A stretch of DNA of 64,000 bases, from contig NZ_JACBZY010000001.1 in assembly GCF_013408685.1 (NCBI RefSeq), forward strand, positions 1,488,001 to 1,552,000, written 5' to 3'. A program made the translations under genes and the position numbers. The notes beneath the pieces were generated by a model. It was not told the DNA's origin, made no database searches, and saw only the letters and a list, made by a program, of their open reading frames with translations. Position 1 is the first letter of the stretch. Each line of letters begins with the position of its first letter. The DNA comes from Schumannella luteola (GTDB taxonomy: Bacteria > Actinomycetota > Actinomycetes > Actinomycetales > Microbacteriaceae). Positions 8,295 through 16,641 of the stretch are shown here, piece after piece.

Positions 8295-9068
8295 ATGATG
8301 CTCGGGATGACCGCCGCCGCTCTGACGACGACCAGCCCGCTGCTCTCCCTCGCACGACCGCAGGAGGCGTCCGGCGGCGACCCCGCCGACGCCGAGCACC
8401 TCGACGGGCTCGTCGGCATCGCCGCCCGCGTGATCGACGCGCTGGGGGAGTGGGGCGTCGGGCTGCTGACCTTCGCCGAGACCGTGTTCCCGCCGATCCC
8501 GAGCGAGATCGTGCTGCCGCTCGCCGGGTTCCTCGCCTCGCTCGGCTCGATGAACCTCGTGCTGGTGATGATCACCGCGGCGCTCGGCGCCTACCTCGGC
8601 GCGCTCGTGCTCTACGCGCTCGGCGCGAAGCTCGGCGTCGAGCGGGCGATCCGGCTGCTGGCCAAGCTGCCGCTCGTCGACCGCGACGACTTCGAGAGAT
8701 CGTCCGACTGGTTCGCCCGGCACGGCGGGCGGTCGGTGCTGTTCGGCCGGCTCATCCCGGGCGTGCGCTCGCTCGTCTCCATCCCGGCCGGCGCCCAGCG
8801 GATGCCGCTCTGGCGGTTCTCGCTGTTCACGGTCGTCGGCAGCGCGGCCTGGAACGCCCTGCTGGTCGGACTCGGCGCTGCGCTCGGCTCGCAGTACGAG
8901 CTGATCGACGAATGGTCGGGAGTGCTCGACTGGGTCGTCATCGCCGCGGTCGTCGGCGTGATCGCGTGGCTGGTCGTGCGCCGCATCCGTCGACTGCGCT
9001 CGGGAGGCGGTCGTGCGGCATCCGGTCGGGAGCACCGCCCGGACACGGAAGCGCCCGACGCCGGCTGA
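8295..9068 (+). CDS. DedA/SNARE-associated family membrane protein
   Basis: An integral membrane protein of about 257 aa, homologous to DedA proteins, which act in membrane lipid flipping and envelope homeostasis. Visible motifs are ETVFPPIPSEIVLPLAGF near residue 55 and GRLIPGVRSLVSIPAG near residue 155, both typical of the family, with hydrophobic stretches between them and a C-terminal membrane segment followed by an arginine-rich tail. The start is uncertain: ATG codons lie at 8295, 8298 and 8307 and a GTG at 8256. I chose 8295 because a weak -10-like CATCCT ends 8 nt upstream. It converges on the carboxylase alpha gene, and its stop forms the loop of a hairpin. Confidence 0.88.
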   Translation: MMLGMTAAALTTTSPLLSLARPQEASGGDPADAEHLDGLVGIAARVIDALGEWGVGLLTFAETVFPPIPSEIVLPLAGFLASLGSMNLVLVMITAALGAYLGALVLYALGAKLGVERAIRLLAKLPLVDRDDFERSSDWFARHGGRSVLFGRLIPGVRSLVSIPAGAQRMPLWRFSLFTVVGSAAWNALLVGLGAALGSQYELIDEWSGVLDWVVIAAVVGVIAWLVVRRIRRLRSGGGRAASGREHRPDTEAPDAG

Positions 9069-9082
9069 GCCGGCGCCGGGCG
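9052..9082. terminator. Hairpin spanning the DedA stop codon
   Basis: Arms 9052-9065 and 9069-9082 pair over 14 bp with one mismatch. The 3-nt loop is the TGA stop of the upstream gene. It lies between convergent genes. No U-tract follows. Confidence 0.6.
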
Positions 9083-9107
9083 AGCAGCGCGAGAGACGAC
9101 CCGGGGG

Positions 9108-10877
9108 TCAGTCCGCGATCGTCAGCAGCTGGTGGCCCGCCGAGACGGTGGCGCCGACCTCGGCCGTGATCGCGCCGATCGTGCCGTCCTTGTGGGCCGA
9201 GATGGGCTGCTCCATCTTCATCGCCTCGAGCACCAGCACGAGGTCGCCCTTGACGACCTTGTCGCCCTCGGCGACCGCGACCTTGACGATCGTCGCCTGC
9301 ATGGGCGACTTGACCGCATCCCCGGTCGCGCCGACCGCGCCCGAGCTGCCGCTGCCGCGGCGCTTCGGGGCCGGGGCGCTCGACACCGAGCCGCCGCCGC
9401 CGGCGGGCAGCAGGCGGGTGGGCAGCGAGACGGCGATGCGCTTGCCGTCGACCTCGACGACGACCTCGTGGCGCTTGTCCTCGCCCGGGGCGTCGGCGAG
9501 CATGCCGCCCCACGGCTCGAGGTCGTTCACGAACTCGGTCTCGATCCAGCGGGTGTAGACGCCGAACTTCCCGTCCTCCGCGGTGAACGCGGGGTCGCGC
9601 ACGACCTTGCGGTGGAAGGGCAGCACGGTCGGCAGGCCGGCGACCTCGAACTCGTCGAGGGCGCGGCGGGCGCGCTCCAGCGCATCCTCGCGGTCCGAGC
9701 CGGTGACGATGAGCTTCGCCAGCAGCGAGTCGAAGGAGCCGGAGATGACGTCGCCGGTCGTGACGCCGGAGTCGACGCGCACGCCGGGGCCGCCGGGGAA
9801 GCGCAGCACCTGAACCGGGCCGGGCGTCGGCAGGAAGTTGCGGCCCGGGTCCTCGCCGTTGATGCGGAACTCGATCGAGTGACCGTGGGTCTCGGGGTCG
9901 CCGTAGCCGATCTCCTCGCCCTCGGCGAGACGGAACTGCTCGCGCACGAGGTCGAGGCCGCTGACCTCCTCCGAGACGGGGTGCTCGACCTGCAGGCGGG
10001 TGTTCACCTCGAGGAAGGAGACGGTGCCGTCCTTGCCGATGAGGAACTCGCAGGTGCCGGCGCCGACGTAGCCGACCTCCTTGAGGATCGCCTTCGACGA
10101 GCTGTAGAGCAGCTCCTTCTGCTCGTCGGTGATGAAGGGCGCGGGCGCCTCCTCGACGAGCTTCTGGTGGCGGCGCTGCAGCGAGCAGTCGCGGGTGGAG
10201 ACGACGACGACGTTGCCGTGCGCATCCGCCAGGCACTGGGTCTCGACGTGGCGCGGCTCGTCGAGGTACTTCTCGACGAAGCACTCGCCGCGGCCGAAGG
10301 CGGCGACGGCCTCGCGGGTGGCCGACTCGAAGAGCTCGGGCACCTCCTCGCGGGTGCGGGCGACCTTGAGGCCGCGTCCGCCGCCGCCGAAGGCCGCCTT
10401 GATGGCGACGGGGAGGCCGACCTGGTCGACGAAGGCGAGCACCTCGGCCGCGTCGGCGACCGGGTTGAGGGTTCCGGGGGCGAGCGGGGCGCCGACCTTC
10501 TCGGCGACGTGACGGGCCGAGACCTTGTCGCCGAGGCGTTCGATGGCCTCGGGGCTCGGGCCGATCCAGGTGATGCCGGCGGCGATCACGGCGCGGGCGA
10601 AGTCGGCGTTCTCAGCGAGGAAGCCGTACCCGGGGTGGATCGCGTCGGCGCCGGAGCGTCGGGCGACGGAGAGGATCTTGTCGATCACCAGGTAGGTGTC
10701 GGCGCTCGTGGTGCCGCCGAGGGCGTAGGCCTCGTCGGCGAGCTTGACGTGACGGGCGTCGCGATCCTGGTCGGCGTAGACGGCGACGGACCCGAGTCCG
10801 GCGTCCCGCGCGGCCCGGATGACCCGGACTGCGATCTCTCCACGGTTAGCGACGAGGACCTTCGTGATGGGCGCCAT
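9108..10877 (-). CDS. accA3: Acyl-CoA carboxylase alpha subunit (biotin carboxylase + biotin carboxyl carrier)
   Basis: ATP-dependent carboxylation of biotin for acetyl-/propionyl-CoA carboxylase, giving malonyl- or methylmalonyl-CoA. The 589-aa protein begins with [19 protein letters not shown]. It has the ATP-grasp glycine loop [12 protein letters not shown] near residue 165, the biotin-carboxylase signature region [18 protein letters not shown] near residue 285, and a linker to a C-terminal biotinyl domain with EAMKMEQ (biotin on Lys554). Fusion of the two functions is the normal actinobacterial arrangement. Partner subunits lie at 16642-18488 and the biotin ligase at 19555. A TAGGCT box ends 8 nt upstream of the ATG. 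Confidence 0.95.
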   Translation of the reverse strand: MAPITKVLVANRGEIAVRVIRAARDAGLGSVAVYADQDRDARHVKLADEAYALGGTTSADTYLVIDKILSVARRSGADAIHPGYGFLAENADFARAVIAAGITWIGPSPEAIERLGDKVSARHVAEKVGAPLAPGTLNPVADAAEVLAFVDQVGLPVAIKAAFGGGGRGLKVARTREEVPELFESATREAVAAFGRGECFVEKYLDEPRHVETQCLADAHGNVVVVSTRDCSLQRRHQKLVEEAPAPFITDEQKELLYSSSKAILKEVGYVGAGTCEFLIGKDGTVSFLEVNTRLQVEHPVSEEVSGLDLVREQFRLAEGEEIGYGDPETHGHSIEFRINGEDPGRNFLPTPGPVQVLRFPGGPGVRVDSGVTTGDVISGSFDSLLAKLIVTGSDREDALERARRALDEFEVAGLPTVLPFHRKVVRDPAFTAEDGKFGVYTRWIETEFVNDLEPWGGMLADAPGEDKRHEVVVEVDGKRIAVSLPTRLLPAGGGGSVSSAPAPKRRGSGSSGAVGATGDAVKSPMQATIVKVAVAEGDKVVKGDLVLVLEAMKMEQPISAHKDGTIGAITAEVGATVSAGHQLLTIAD

Positions 10878-10885
10878 GACTAACG

Positions 10886-10891
10886 AGCCTA
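10886..10891 (-). promoter_or_regulatory. -10 box TAGGCT for the carboxylase alpha gene
   Basis: On the minus strand TAGGCT ends 8 nt before the ATG at 10877, implying a leaderless or nearly leaderless mRNA. No clear -35 box is seen. Confidence 0.6.
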
Positions 10892-10984
10892 TTCACACCT
10901 TCGGGGGGCGTGGTTGTCGCACCGCCACAAAACCCGATCCCGGCCCTGTGAGGAGTCGGACAAGCGGCCGGGTCGGCGGGAGTC

Positions 10985-11776
10985 TCAGGCGCGGTTCCAG
11001 AGCTCGGGCCAGGCGACGCCGAGGCGGCCCGCGAGGCGGCGCAGCAGGGGGATGCTGAGCCCGATCACGGTCGACGGGTCGCCGACCACGCGGTCGATGA
11101 AGGCGGCGCCGCGGCCGTCGATCGTGAACGCGCCCGCGACCTTCAGCGGCTCGCCGGTCGCGACGTAGGCGTCGATCTCGGCCTCGGTCAGGTCGCCCGA
11201 GAAGTGCACCTCGGCCTGGGAGTGCTCGCCCACCGCATCCACGACCCGTCCGTCGCGCAGGGCGATGAGCCAGTGCCCGGAGTGCAGCACCCCGACCCCG
11301 CCGACGCCGTCGTGCCCGCGGTAGGCGAGCCAGCGCTCGCGCGCCCGCTCGGGCAGGTGCGGCTTGCCGTAGATCGTGCCGCCGAAGGCGAACGCCGAGT
11401 CGCCGCCGAAGATCAGGGCGTCGCCGGAGGTGTCGGCGTCAGCGCCGGCGGAGCGCGCCGCGCTGTCGGATCCGGCCGGGTAGCCGGACCCGTCGGCAGC
11501 GCCGGGGGAGAGCCGGCCGCCGTCGGCACCGTCGGCACCGTCTGCAGTGCCGCGCATGGCAGCCAGCGCATCCTCGACATCGCGCACGACCGCCTCGGCC
11601 TTCAGCCGGGCGAGCAGCTGCACCATGTCGGCGGGAGCGAGCGGCCCGTCGCGCTGCTCGCGCTCGGCGACGGCGGCCTCCTCGTCCACTCCGGGCGCGA
11701 TCGCGAGGGGCTCGATTCCGGCGGCGTTCAGCGTGGCGAGCCGGGCCGGGGAGGTCGAGGCGAGGAACAGGCGCAT
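10985..11776 (-). CDS. maf: Maf-family nucleotide pyrophosphatase with an internal low-complexity insert
   Basis: Hydrolyses non-canonical or excess nucleoside triphosphates. The N-terminal LASTSPARLATL matches the Maf SxSxxR motif. FGGDSAFAFGGTIYGKP corresponds to the ADT...GKP region, though with GDS in place of ADT. The C-terminal DAYVATGEPLKVAGAFTIDGRGA is a clear Maf match. At 263 aa it is longer than the usual ~200 because of an Ala/Asp/Gly/Ser-rich insert at about residues 78-115, partly built from ADG repeats. ATG at 11776 is preferred over the adjacent TTG. It is divergent from the methyltransferase gene with only 23 bp between starts. The M. tuberculosis maf gene also sits between the carboxylase genes. 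Confidence 0.87.
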   Translation of the reverse strand: MRLFLASTSPARLATLNAAGIEPLAIAPGVDEEAAVAEREQRDGPLAPADMVQLLARLKAEAVVRDVEDALAAMRGTADGADGADGGRLSPGAADGSGYPAGSDSAARSAGADADTSGDALIFGGDSAFAFGGTIYGKPHLPERARERWLAYRGHDGVGGVGVLHSGHWLIALRDGRVVDAVGEHSQAEVHFSGDLTEAEIDAYVATGEPLKVAGAFTIDGRGAAFIDRVVGDPSTVIGLSIPLLRRLAGRLGVAWPELWNRA

Positions 11777-11799
11777 CAAGCGCTCCTATGCTCGTCGTG

Positions 11800-13050
11800 A
11801 TGAATGACAAGGCCAGCACGTCGAAGCAGGATCAGATCGGCCGTGAGGTCGAGCTCGAGGCTACCAACATGGCCCACGGCGGCATCGCCGTCGCGCGCCT
11901 GGACGGGCGGGTCGTGTTCGTGCCCGACACGATCCCCGGCGAGCGCGTGCTCGCCCGCATCACCGAGCAGAAGAAGAGCTTCCTGCGCGCCGAGACGCTC
12001 AGCGTGATCGAGGCGAGCGAGCACCGTCAGCCGCACATCTGGGAGGCGGCCTCGCTCGAGCGCACGCCCGCGAAGCGCGCCGGCGGCGCCGACTACGGCC
12101 ACATCACGCCCGAGCACCAGCGTGCGCTCAAGGCCTTCGTGATCGCCGATTCGCTCAAGCGGATGGCGCGCATCGACCGCGAGGTCGAGGTCGAGAAGGT
12201 CGCCGGGCCCGACGACGGAACCGGATGGCGCACCCGCGTGCGGCTGCACGTCGGCGAGCGCGGCAACCTCGGCCCGATGGCGTCGCGCTCGAACAAGGTC
12301 GTCTATGTGCCCGACCTGCCGCTCGCGACGCCGGGCGTGCAGGAGACGGCGCCGCTGCGCGAGGAGTTCGCGCCCGAGATCGGCACGGTCGACGTGATCG
12401 AGCCGAGCGGCGCCGGCGGCGCGCGCCTGATCATCGGCGAGCAGTCGCCCTCGATGATCACCGAGGTCGTCGGCGACCGCGAGTTCGTGCTCGACGACAA
12501 CGGCTTCTGGCAGGTGCACCGCAGCGCTGCGACCGTGCTGACCGAAGCCGTGCAGAGCGCGATCGACCCCGAGCTCTTCGACCCGAAGGCCGCGAACCTC
12601 GACCTCTACGGCGGCGTCGGCCTGCTCGCGGCGGCCGTCGGCGACCGCTTCGGCTCGGGCGTGCGCATCACGAGCGTCGAGTCGGAGGAGCGCGCGACCG
12701 AGCACGCGAGTGAGAACCTCGCCGACTGGCTCGGCGCGAGCGCGGTGACGGGCAAGGTCGAGCACTGGGTGCGCTCGCTCGCCGACTGGTCGCCGAACGA
12801 GAAGGCGCGTCTGGCTGCGGCCACCGTCATCCTCGACCCGCCGCGCGCCGGCGCCGGCAAGCAGGTCGTGGAGGCGCTCGCCGCGGTCGGCCCCGCGCAG
12901 CTCGTCTACGTGGCCTGCGACCCGGTCGCCTTCGCCCGCGACGCCGCGCTGCTGGCCGAGCACGGCTACGAGCTCGGCGCCCTGCGCGCCTTCGATCTGT
13001 TCCCGAACACGCACCACGTCGAGACGGTCGGCACCTTCCGCCGCGTCTGA
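11800..13050 (+). CDS. TrmA/RumA-type class I SAM RNA (uracil-5)-methyltransferase lacking Fe-S cysteines
   Basis: A 416-aa methyltransferase with an N-terminal TRAM-like domain (VELEATNMAHGGIAVARLDG...GERVLARITE). The catalytic domain has FWQVH, the SAM loop LDLYGGVGLLAAAVGD, ILDPPRAGAGK, and the catalytic cysteine motif VYVACDPVAFARD. RumA proteins usually carry four cysteines for a [4Fe-4S] cluster between these domains. Here that stretch (HIWEAASLERTPAKRAGGAD) contains none. Target rRNA or tRNA cannot be decided. ATG at 11800 is chosen; an in-frame ATG four codons upstream is the alternative. It is divergent from maf. Confidence 0.87.
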   Translation: MNDKASTSKQDQIGREVELEATNMAHGGIAVARLDGRVVFVPDTIPGERVLARITEQKKSFLRAETLSVIEASEHRQPHIWEAASLERTPAKRAGGADYGHITPEHQRALKAFVIADSLKRMARIDREVEVEKVAGPDDGTGWRTRVRLHVGERGNLGPMASRSNKVVYVPDLPLATPGVQETAPLREEFAPEIGTVDVIEPSGAGGARLIIGEQSPSMITEVVGDREFVLDDNGFWQVHRSAATVLTEAVQSAIDPELFDPKAANLDLYGGVGLLAAAVGDRFGSGVRITSVESEERATEHASENLADWLGASAVTGKVEHWVRSLADWSPNEKARLAAATVILDPPRAGAGKQVVEALAAVGPAQLVYVACDPVAFARDAALLAEHGYELGALRAFDLFPNTHHVETVGTFRRV

Positions 13051-13110
13051 GCGGCCGGGATGCCGGGGGTCGCGGACGCCGAGCACCGCGACCTGAGCGC
13101 AGATCGCGTC

Positions 13111-13161
13111 CCCGTCACGCGGTGACGTCATCCTGATCGCGGCGACCCCGCGGGCTACCAT
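13111..13161 (+). promoter_or_regulatory. Putative promoter and palindromic operator upstream of the two-component operon
   Basis: TACCAT at 13156-13161 with CTGATC at 13133-13138 (17-nt spacing) gives a plausible promoter. The leader is about 33 nt and ends in GGGGGTGGA right before the ATG. A palindrome CGTCAC-GCG-GTGACG at 13113-13127 lies just upstream of the -35 box, where a DNA-binding regulator could sit. Promoter strength and regulator are inferred. Confidence 0.4.
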
Positions 13162-13200
13162 GAGCGGCGGGGCGTACCGGCCCCGACGACCGGGGGTGGA

Positions 13201-13905
13201 ATGAGCGCGCAGATCGTGGATGCAGGCATCTCAAGCGAGCAGGGCACCCGGGCGGTGCGCGTCGCCGTCGTCGACGACCACGAGTCGGTGCGGCTGGGCC
13301 TCAAGGCCGCCTTCTCCGACCGGGGCTACGACTTCGTGCTCGCCGCGTCGAACGTCGACGAGCTCATCGGCGGCCTCAGCGGCCGCGAGGTCGACGTGAC
13401 CGTGCTCGACCTGTCGCTCGGCGACGGCTCGAGCGTGACCGAGAACGTCAAGCGCGTGCAGGCGGCCGGCTCGGCCGTGCTCGTGCACTCGATCGCCGAC
13501 CGCGTCGCCCTCGTGCGCGAGGCGCTCGCCGCGGGAGCCGCGGGCGTCATCCCCAAGGCCTCGGCCACCAGCACCGTCATCGAGGCCGCCGCGACGGTCG
13601 CCCGCGGTGACGTGCTCAACAACCTGGAGTGGGCGACGGCGATCGACGCCGACCGCGACTTCGCGAAGGCCCAGCTGGGGCGTCGTGAGCGCGAGATCCT
13701 GCACCTCTACGCCTCGGGTCTGCCGCTCAAGCTCGCCGCCGAGAAGCTCGGCATCGGCTACTCGACGGCGCGCGAGTACCTCGATCGCATCCGCTCGAAG
13801 TACGTCGAGGTCGGCCGCCCGGCCCCGACGAAGGTCGACCTGCTGCGTCGCGCGGTGGAGGACGGCATCCTGCCGGGCCTCGACGACTCCGCCGACGGGC
13901 GGTGA
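13201..13905 (+). CDS. LuxR/NarL-family response regulator
   Basis: A 234-aa two-domain regulator. The receiver domain (about residues 19-140) has the acidic pair DD at 25-26, the phosphoacceptor Asp70 in VLDLSLGDGSS and the conserved Lys119 (IPKAS). The C-terminal helix-turn-helix is LGRREREILHLYASGLPLKLA followed by STAREYLDRIRSKY. Its stop overlaps the kinase GTG start by 4 bp (GTGA), which points to translational coupling and a cognate pair. Three genes (regulator, kinase, degenerate partner) form one operon that ends in a strong hairpin. The signal sensed is unknown. Confidence 0.9.
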   Translation: MSAQIVDAGISSEQGTRAVRVAVVDDHESVRLGLKAAFSDRGYDFVLAASNVDELIGGLSGREVDVTVLDLSLGDGSSVTENVKRVQAAGSAVLVHSIADRVALVREALAAGAAGVIPKASATSTVIEAAATVARGDVLNNLEWATAIDADRDFAKAQLGRREREILHLYASGLPLKLAAEKLGIGYSTAREYLDRIRSKYVEVGRPAPTKVDLLRRAVEDGILPGLDDSADGR

Positions 13906-15158
13906 GCACCGCCGCCCCGCGACTGGGCTCGGCGCCGCCGCCGCGCTCCGTCACGAATCCGCTGAGCCTCACTCGGCTCGACACGGCGCTCGCCCGCACC
14001 GGAGCGGGCTTCGGCGTCGCGTTCCTGGTGCAGTCGATCCCGGTCGCGATGGCTCAGCTCGGCAACCTCAACGTGTGGTGGTCGGGCGTGCTGATGAGCG
14101 CGCTCGTGCTGACCCTCGCCGGCGCGGTCGTCGCGTCGATCGTGCGCCGGTGGGTGCGCGTGATGCACGTCGCCTTCGCGATCGTCTACACGGTGGCGCT
14201 GATCAGCTGGCCCTTCGCGGTTCTGGATGTCGATCGCGCGCCCGACACGAGCTTCTTCCTCTACTTCCTGCTGACCATCGCGACGGCGATGGCGACGATC
14301 GGCCTCGATGCGCGCTGGGCGACGCTGTTCGTGATCGTGCTGCCGCTCATCTACGCGATCGTGCGCATCACGCCGGCCGGCGGCGGCGTCTCGCTCACGC
14401 AGGCCGTGCTCGACTCGGTCTACTCGGTGATCCTCGGCGGCGTCATCACGATCATCATCATCGTGCTGCGGCGGGCCGCCCGTGCGGTCGACACCGCCCA
14501 GCAGATGGCCCTGCGGCGCTACGGTCACGCGGTGCGCCAGCACGCGATCGAGGCGGAGCGCGTGCAGGTGGATGCGATCGTGCACGACAGCGTGCTGACG
14601 ACGCTGCTGTCGGCGGCGCGGGCGTACACGCCGGAGGCGAAGGAGCTCGCGGGCACCATGGCGTCGAACGCGATCGGGCACCTGCGCGACGCCGCGGCCG
14701 TCGCGCCCGACTCGGATGCCGAGGTGCGCGTCGCCGTCGTCGCGACCCGCGTGGCGGATGCGGCGAGCACGATGTCGCAGCCGTTCAAGGTCACCGTGGC
14801 GGAGGCCGGGCGGGCGGTCGTGCCGATCACCGTCGCCGAGGCCGTCTACTCGGCGGCGGTGCAGGCGATGGTCAACAGCCTGCAGCACGCCGGTGACGGC
14901 GCGAATCGCTGGGTGACGGTCGAGGCGGAGGGCGACGGCATCCGCATCGAGATCGGCGACACCGGCCGCGGATTCGATCCGCGGGTCGTGCCGACCGAGC
15001 GACTGGGCGTGCGGGTCTCGATCCTCGAGCGCGTGGCGAGCGCCGGCGGCGTCGCCGAGCTCGACTCGGCGCCCGGGGAGGGCACGCGGGTGCGGCTGCG
15101 CTGGCCGGCGACCGCGGCTGCGGCCTCCGACGCTCGTGCGGAGGAGTCGGCGTCATGA
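13902..15158 (+). CDS. Sensor histidine kinase, NarX/DesK-like
   Basis: A 418-aa membrane kinase with about six hydrophobic segments between residues 33 and 190. The dimerisation/phosphoacceptor helix follows, with His228 in VDAIVHDSVLTTLL (HD type). The HATPase domain has the N-box MVNSLQHAG (Asn325), the G1 box IGDTGRGFDP (Asp353) and a G2-like GEGTRVRLRW. It would phosphorylate the response regulator encoded immediately upstream. GTG at 13902 overlaps the regulator stop, and its own stop overlaps the ATG of the next gene (ATGA at 15155). There is no large extracellular domain, so sensing is probably within the membrane. Confidence 0.88.
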   Translation: MSTAAPRLGSAPPPRSVTNPLSLTRLDTALARTGAGFGVAFLVQSIPVAMAQLGNLNVWWSGVLMSALVLTLAGAVVASIVRRWVRVMHVAFAIVYTVALISWPFAVLDVDRAPDTSFFLYFLLTIATAMATIGLDARWATLFVIVLPLIYAIVRITPAGGGVSLTQAVLDSVYSVILGGVITIIIIVLRRAARAVDTAQQMALRRYGHAVRQHAIEAERVQVDAIVHDSVLTTLLSAARAYTPEAKELAGTMASNAIGHLRDAAAVAPDSDAEVRVAVVATRVADAASTMSQPFKVTVAEAGRAVVPITVAEAVYSAAVQAMVNSLQHAGDGANRWVTVEAEGDGIRIEIGDTGRGFDPRVVPTERLGVRVSILERVASAGGVAELDSAPGEGTRVRLRWPATAAAASDARAEESAS

Positions 15159-16204
15159 AGATCGTCGCCCCGAAGTTCGTGATCATCGCCCTCGCGGCGC
15201 TGTTCTCCAGCTATCACGTCGTGCTCGCGGCCTACTCGCTGTCGTTCCCCTACGCGAGCGACGCGGCTCCGGTCATCGTCGCGATCGTGCTCTACGCGGC
15301 GGCGACGCTCGTGTCGCTGCTGCCCACCGGATCCCAGCGGATGCCGGTCTGGGTCTCGGTGTTCGTGCTGGCCGTCGCGGTGTCGCTGCCGCTCATCGTG
15401 ACGAGCGTGCTGCAGAACGACCGCGAGGGCGGCAACGGCTACGGCACCTGGTACGTGGCCGCGGTCGGCACCCTGCTGACGATCGCTGCGACGCGCTACC
15501 GCGCCGGCTTCGCCTGGGCGGGCATCGCCTTCCTCGTCGTGCAGTCGCTGCTCTGGGGCGGGCCGGGATCGCTCGGTCCGATCGGCGTGATCGGCTCGGC
15601 GGCGTGGGTCGGCGTGGCGCACATCATCACGAACACGCTCACCAAGGCGGCCCGCGATTCGCAGCAGTTCGCGATGGCGGAGCGCGAGGCGACGGAGTGG
15701 CAGGCGGCGCAGGAGGCCCACCTCAGCGAGCGGCAGTTCCGCCTGGGCCAGACGGGCGTGATGGCGCTGCCGATGCTGCAGACCATCCGCCGTGCCGGCG
15801 GCGACCTCAGCGAGGAGGAGCGGCTCGAGTGCCTGCACCTCGAGGGCGCGATCCGCGACGAGATCCGCGGCCGCAAGCTGCTCGACGACCGGGTGCGCGA
15901 GCAGGTGATGCTGGCCCGCCGCCGCGGCACGGTCGTGACCCTGCTCGACGAAGGCGGCATCGACGAGCTCGAGGATGACGAGCTCATGCGGGTGCACGGG
16001 GCCCTGGCCGAGGCGCTGCGCGGCACCCGCGCCGAGAAGGTCATCGTGCGCACCGTGCCCGAGGGATCGGATGTCGCGGTCACGGTGGTCGGGCTCGATG
16101 GCACCGGCGACGGAGCCGCGGCGCTGCTCGGGCGCGACGAGGAGGAGGAGGTCTCGCTCTGGCTCGAGATCCCGCGTATCGAGGTCGAGCAGGACGCCAG
16201 CTGA
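15155..16204 (+). CDS. Membrane protein resembling a histidine kinase without catalytic domain
   Basis: A 349-aa protein of unknown function. The first ~165 residues hold about six hydrophobic segments, giving a layout like the kinase encoded just upstream. Next comes a charged, probably coiled-coil stretch (QFAMAEREATEWQAAQEAH) and a helical region (ECLHLEGAIRDEIRGRKLL). No phosphoacceptor His motif and no N or G boxes of an ATPase domain are visible. ATG at 15155 overlaps the kinase stop (ATGA), so it is made together with it. I infer a regulatory or sensory partner of the two-component pair. An independent membrane protein is the alternative. Confidence 0.75.
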   Translation: MKIVAPKFVIIALAALFSSYHVVLAAYSLSFPYASDAAPVIVAIVLYAAATLVSLLPTGSQRMPVWVSVFVLAVAVSLPLIVTSVLQNDREGGNGYGTWYVAAVGTLLTIAATRYRAGFAWAGIAFLVVQSLLWGGPGSLGPIGVIGSAAWVGVAHIITNTLTKAARDSQQFAMAEREATEWQAAQEAHLSERQFRLGQTGVMALPMLQTIRRAGGDLSEEERLECLHLEGAIRDEIRGRKLLDDRVREQVMLARRRGTVVTLLDEGGIDELEDDELMRVHGALAEALRGTRAEKVIVRTVPEGSDVAVTVVGLDGTGDGAAALLGRDEEEEVSLWLEIPRIEVEQDAS

Positions 16205-16237
16205 CGTCGTGAGAGCGACGAAGCAGGACGGCGAAGA

Positions 16238-16270
16238 AGAAGGGCCGGAGCTCCCCGCTCCGGCCCTTCT
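16238..16270 (+). terminator. Strong hairpin at the end of the two-component operon
   Basis: Arms 16238-16251 and 16257-16270 form a perfect 14-bp stem with loop TCCCC, 33 bp after the last stop codon. The downstream sequence has only a short GTTTC, not a full U-tract. Confidence 0.8.
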
Positions 16271-16277
16271 GACGTTT

Positions 16278-16314
16278 CGAGTCAGGGCGACAACCCGAAT
16301 ATCGCCCTGACTCG
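16278..16314. terminator. Second perfect hairpin, just downstream
   Basis: Arms 16278-16290 and 16302-16314 are exact 13-bp reverse complements with an 11-nt loop. It starts 8 bp after the first hairpin. It may be a backup terminator or serve transcripts arriving from the minus strand. Confidence 0.6.
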
Positions 16315-16641
16315 CCCCCACATCACCGACGTGCTTACCCTTGTCAGCCGGTGTGTGTCGCGATCACGATGAGGATCGCTGTAGGAAAAGAATGCCCCAT
16401 CTGTACCCCGTGAAAAAGTCATCATTTCGGGGGACTCACGGGGGACATTCCCTGAAAAACCGGGCGACAACGGGAATCCGCGGCGCAGAACGGGCATTCC
16501 GCGGAGAATCAGCCGGGGTACAGAACGCGAGGTCGGGTCGAAAGCTCTGTTCACCCCCGCCGATTCGACGGATTCCGCATCCTCTCGCTTCGGATCCCGA
16601 GCGGTGAGGATGAGTCAGGCGTTAAGCGCCTGCCCGGATGC
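16315..16641. other. Convergent intergenic region with atypical composition and nested inverted repeats, no supported gene
   Basis: About 330 bp between two convergent genes, visibly richer in A/T than its surroundings. It contains CTGTACCCC (16401-16409) matched by GGGGTACAG (16515-16523), CCCCGTGA (16406-16413) matched by TCACGGGG (16436-16443), GAATGCCC (16390-16397) matched by GGGCATTC (16492-16499), and near-direct repeats AACGGGAATCCGCGG (16469-16483) and AACGGGCATTCCGCGG (16489-16504). Two 88-90 codon open frames cross it on opposite strands, but neither shows recognisable protein character. A structured RNA or a small element remnant is possible. Confidence 0.6.

Noticed and set aside
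3734-13124. A shared 14-mer CCCGTCACGCGGTG upstream of the PTS IIB gene (3734-3747) and the response regulator gene (13111-13124)
   Set aside because: In 64 kb of GC-rich sequence, many 14-base matches are expected by chance, and the spacing to the start codons differs.
16282-16607. Two overlapping ~90-codon open frames on opposite strands
   Set aside because: Neither has a ribosome site, codon preference like the neighbours, or a recognisable protein pattern. The region is better described by its repeats.
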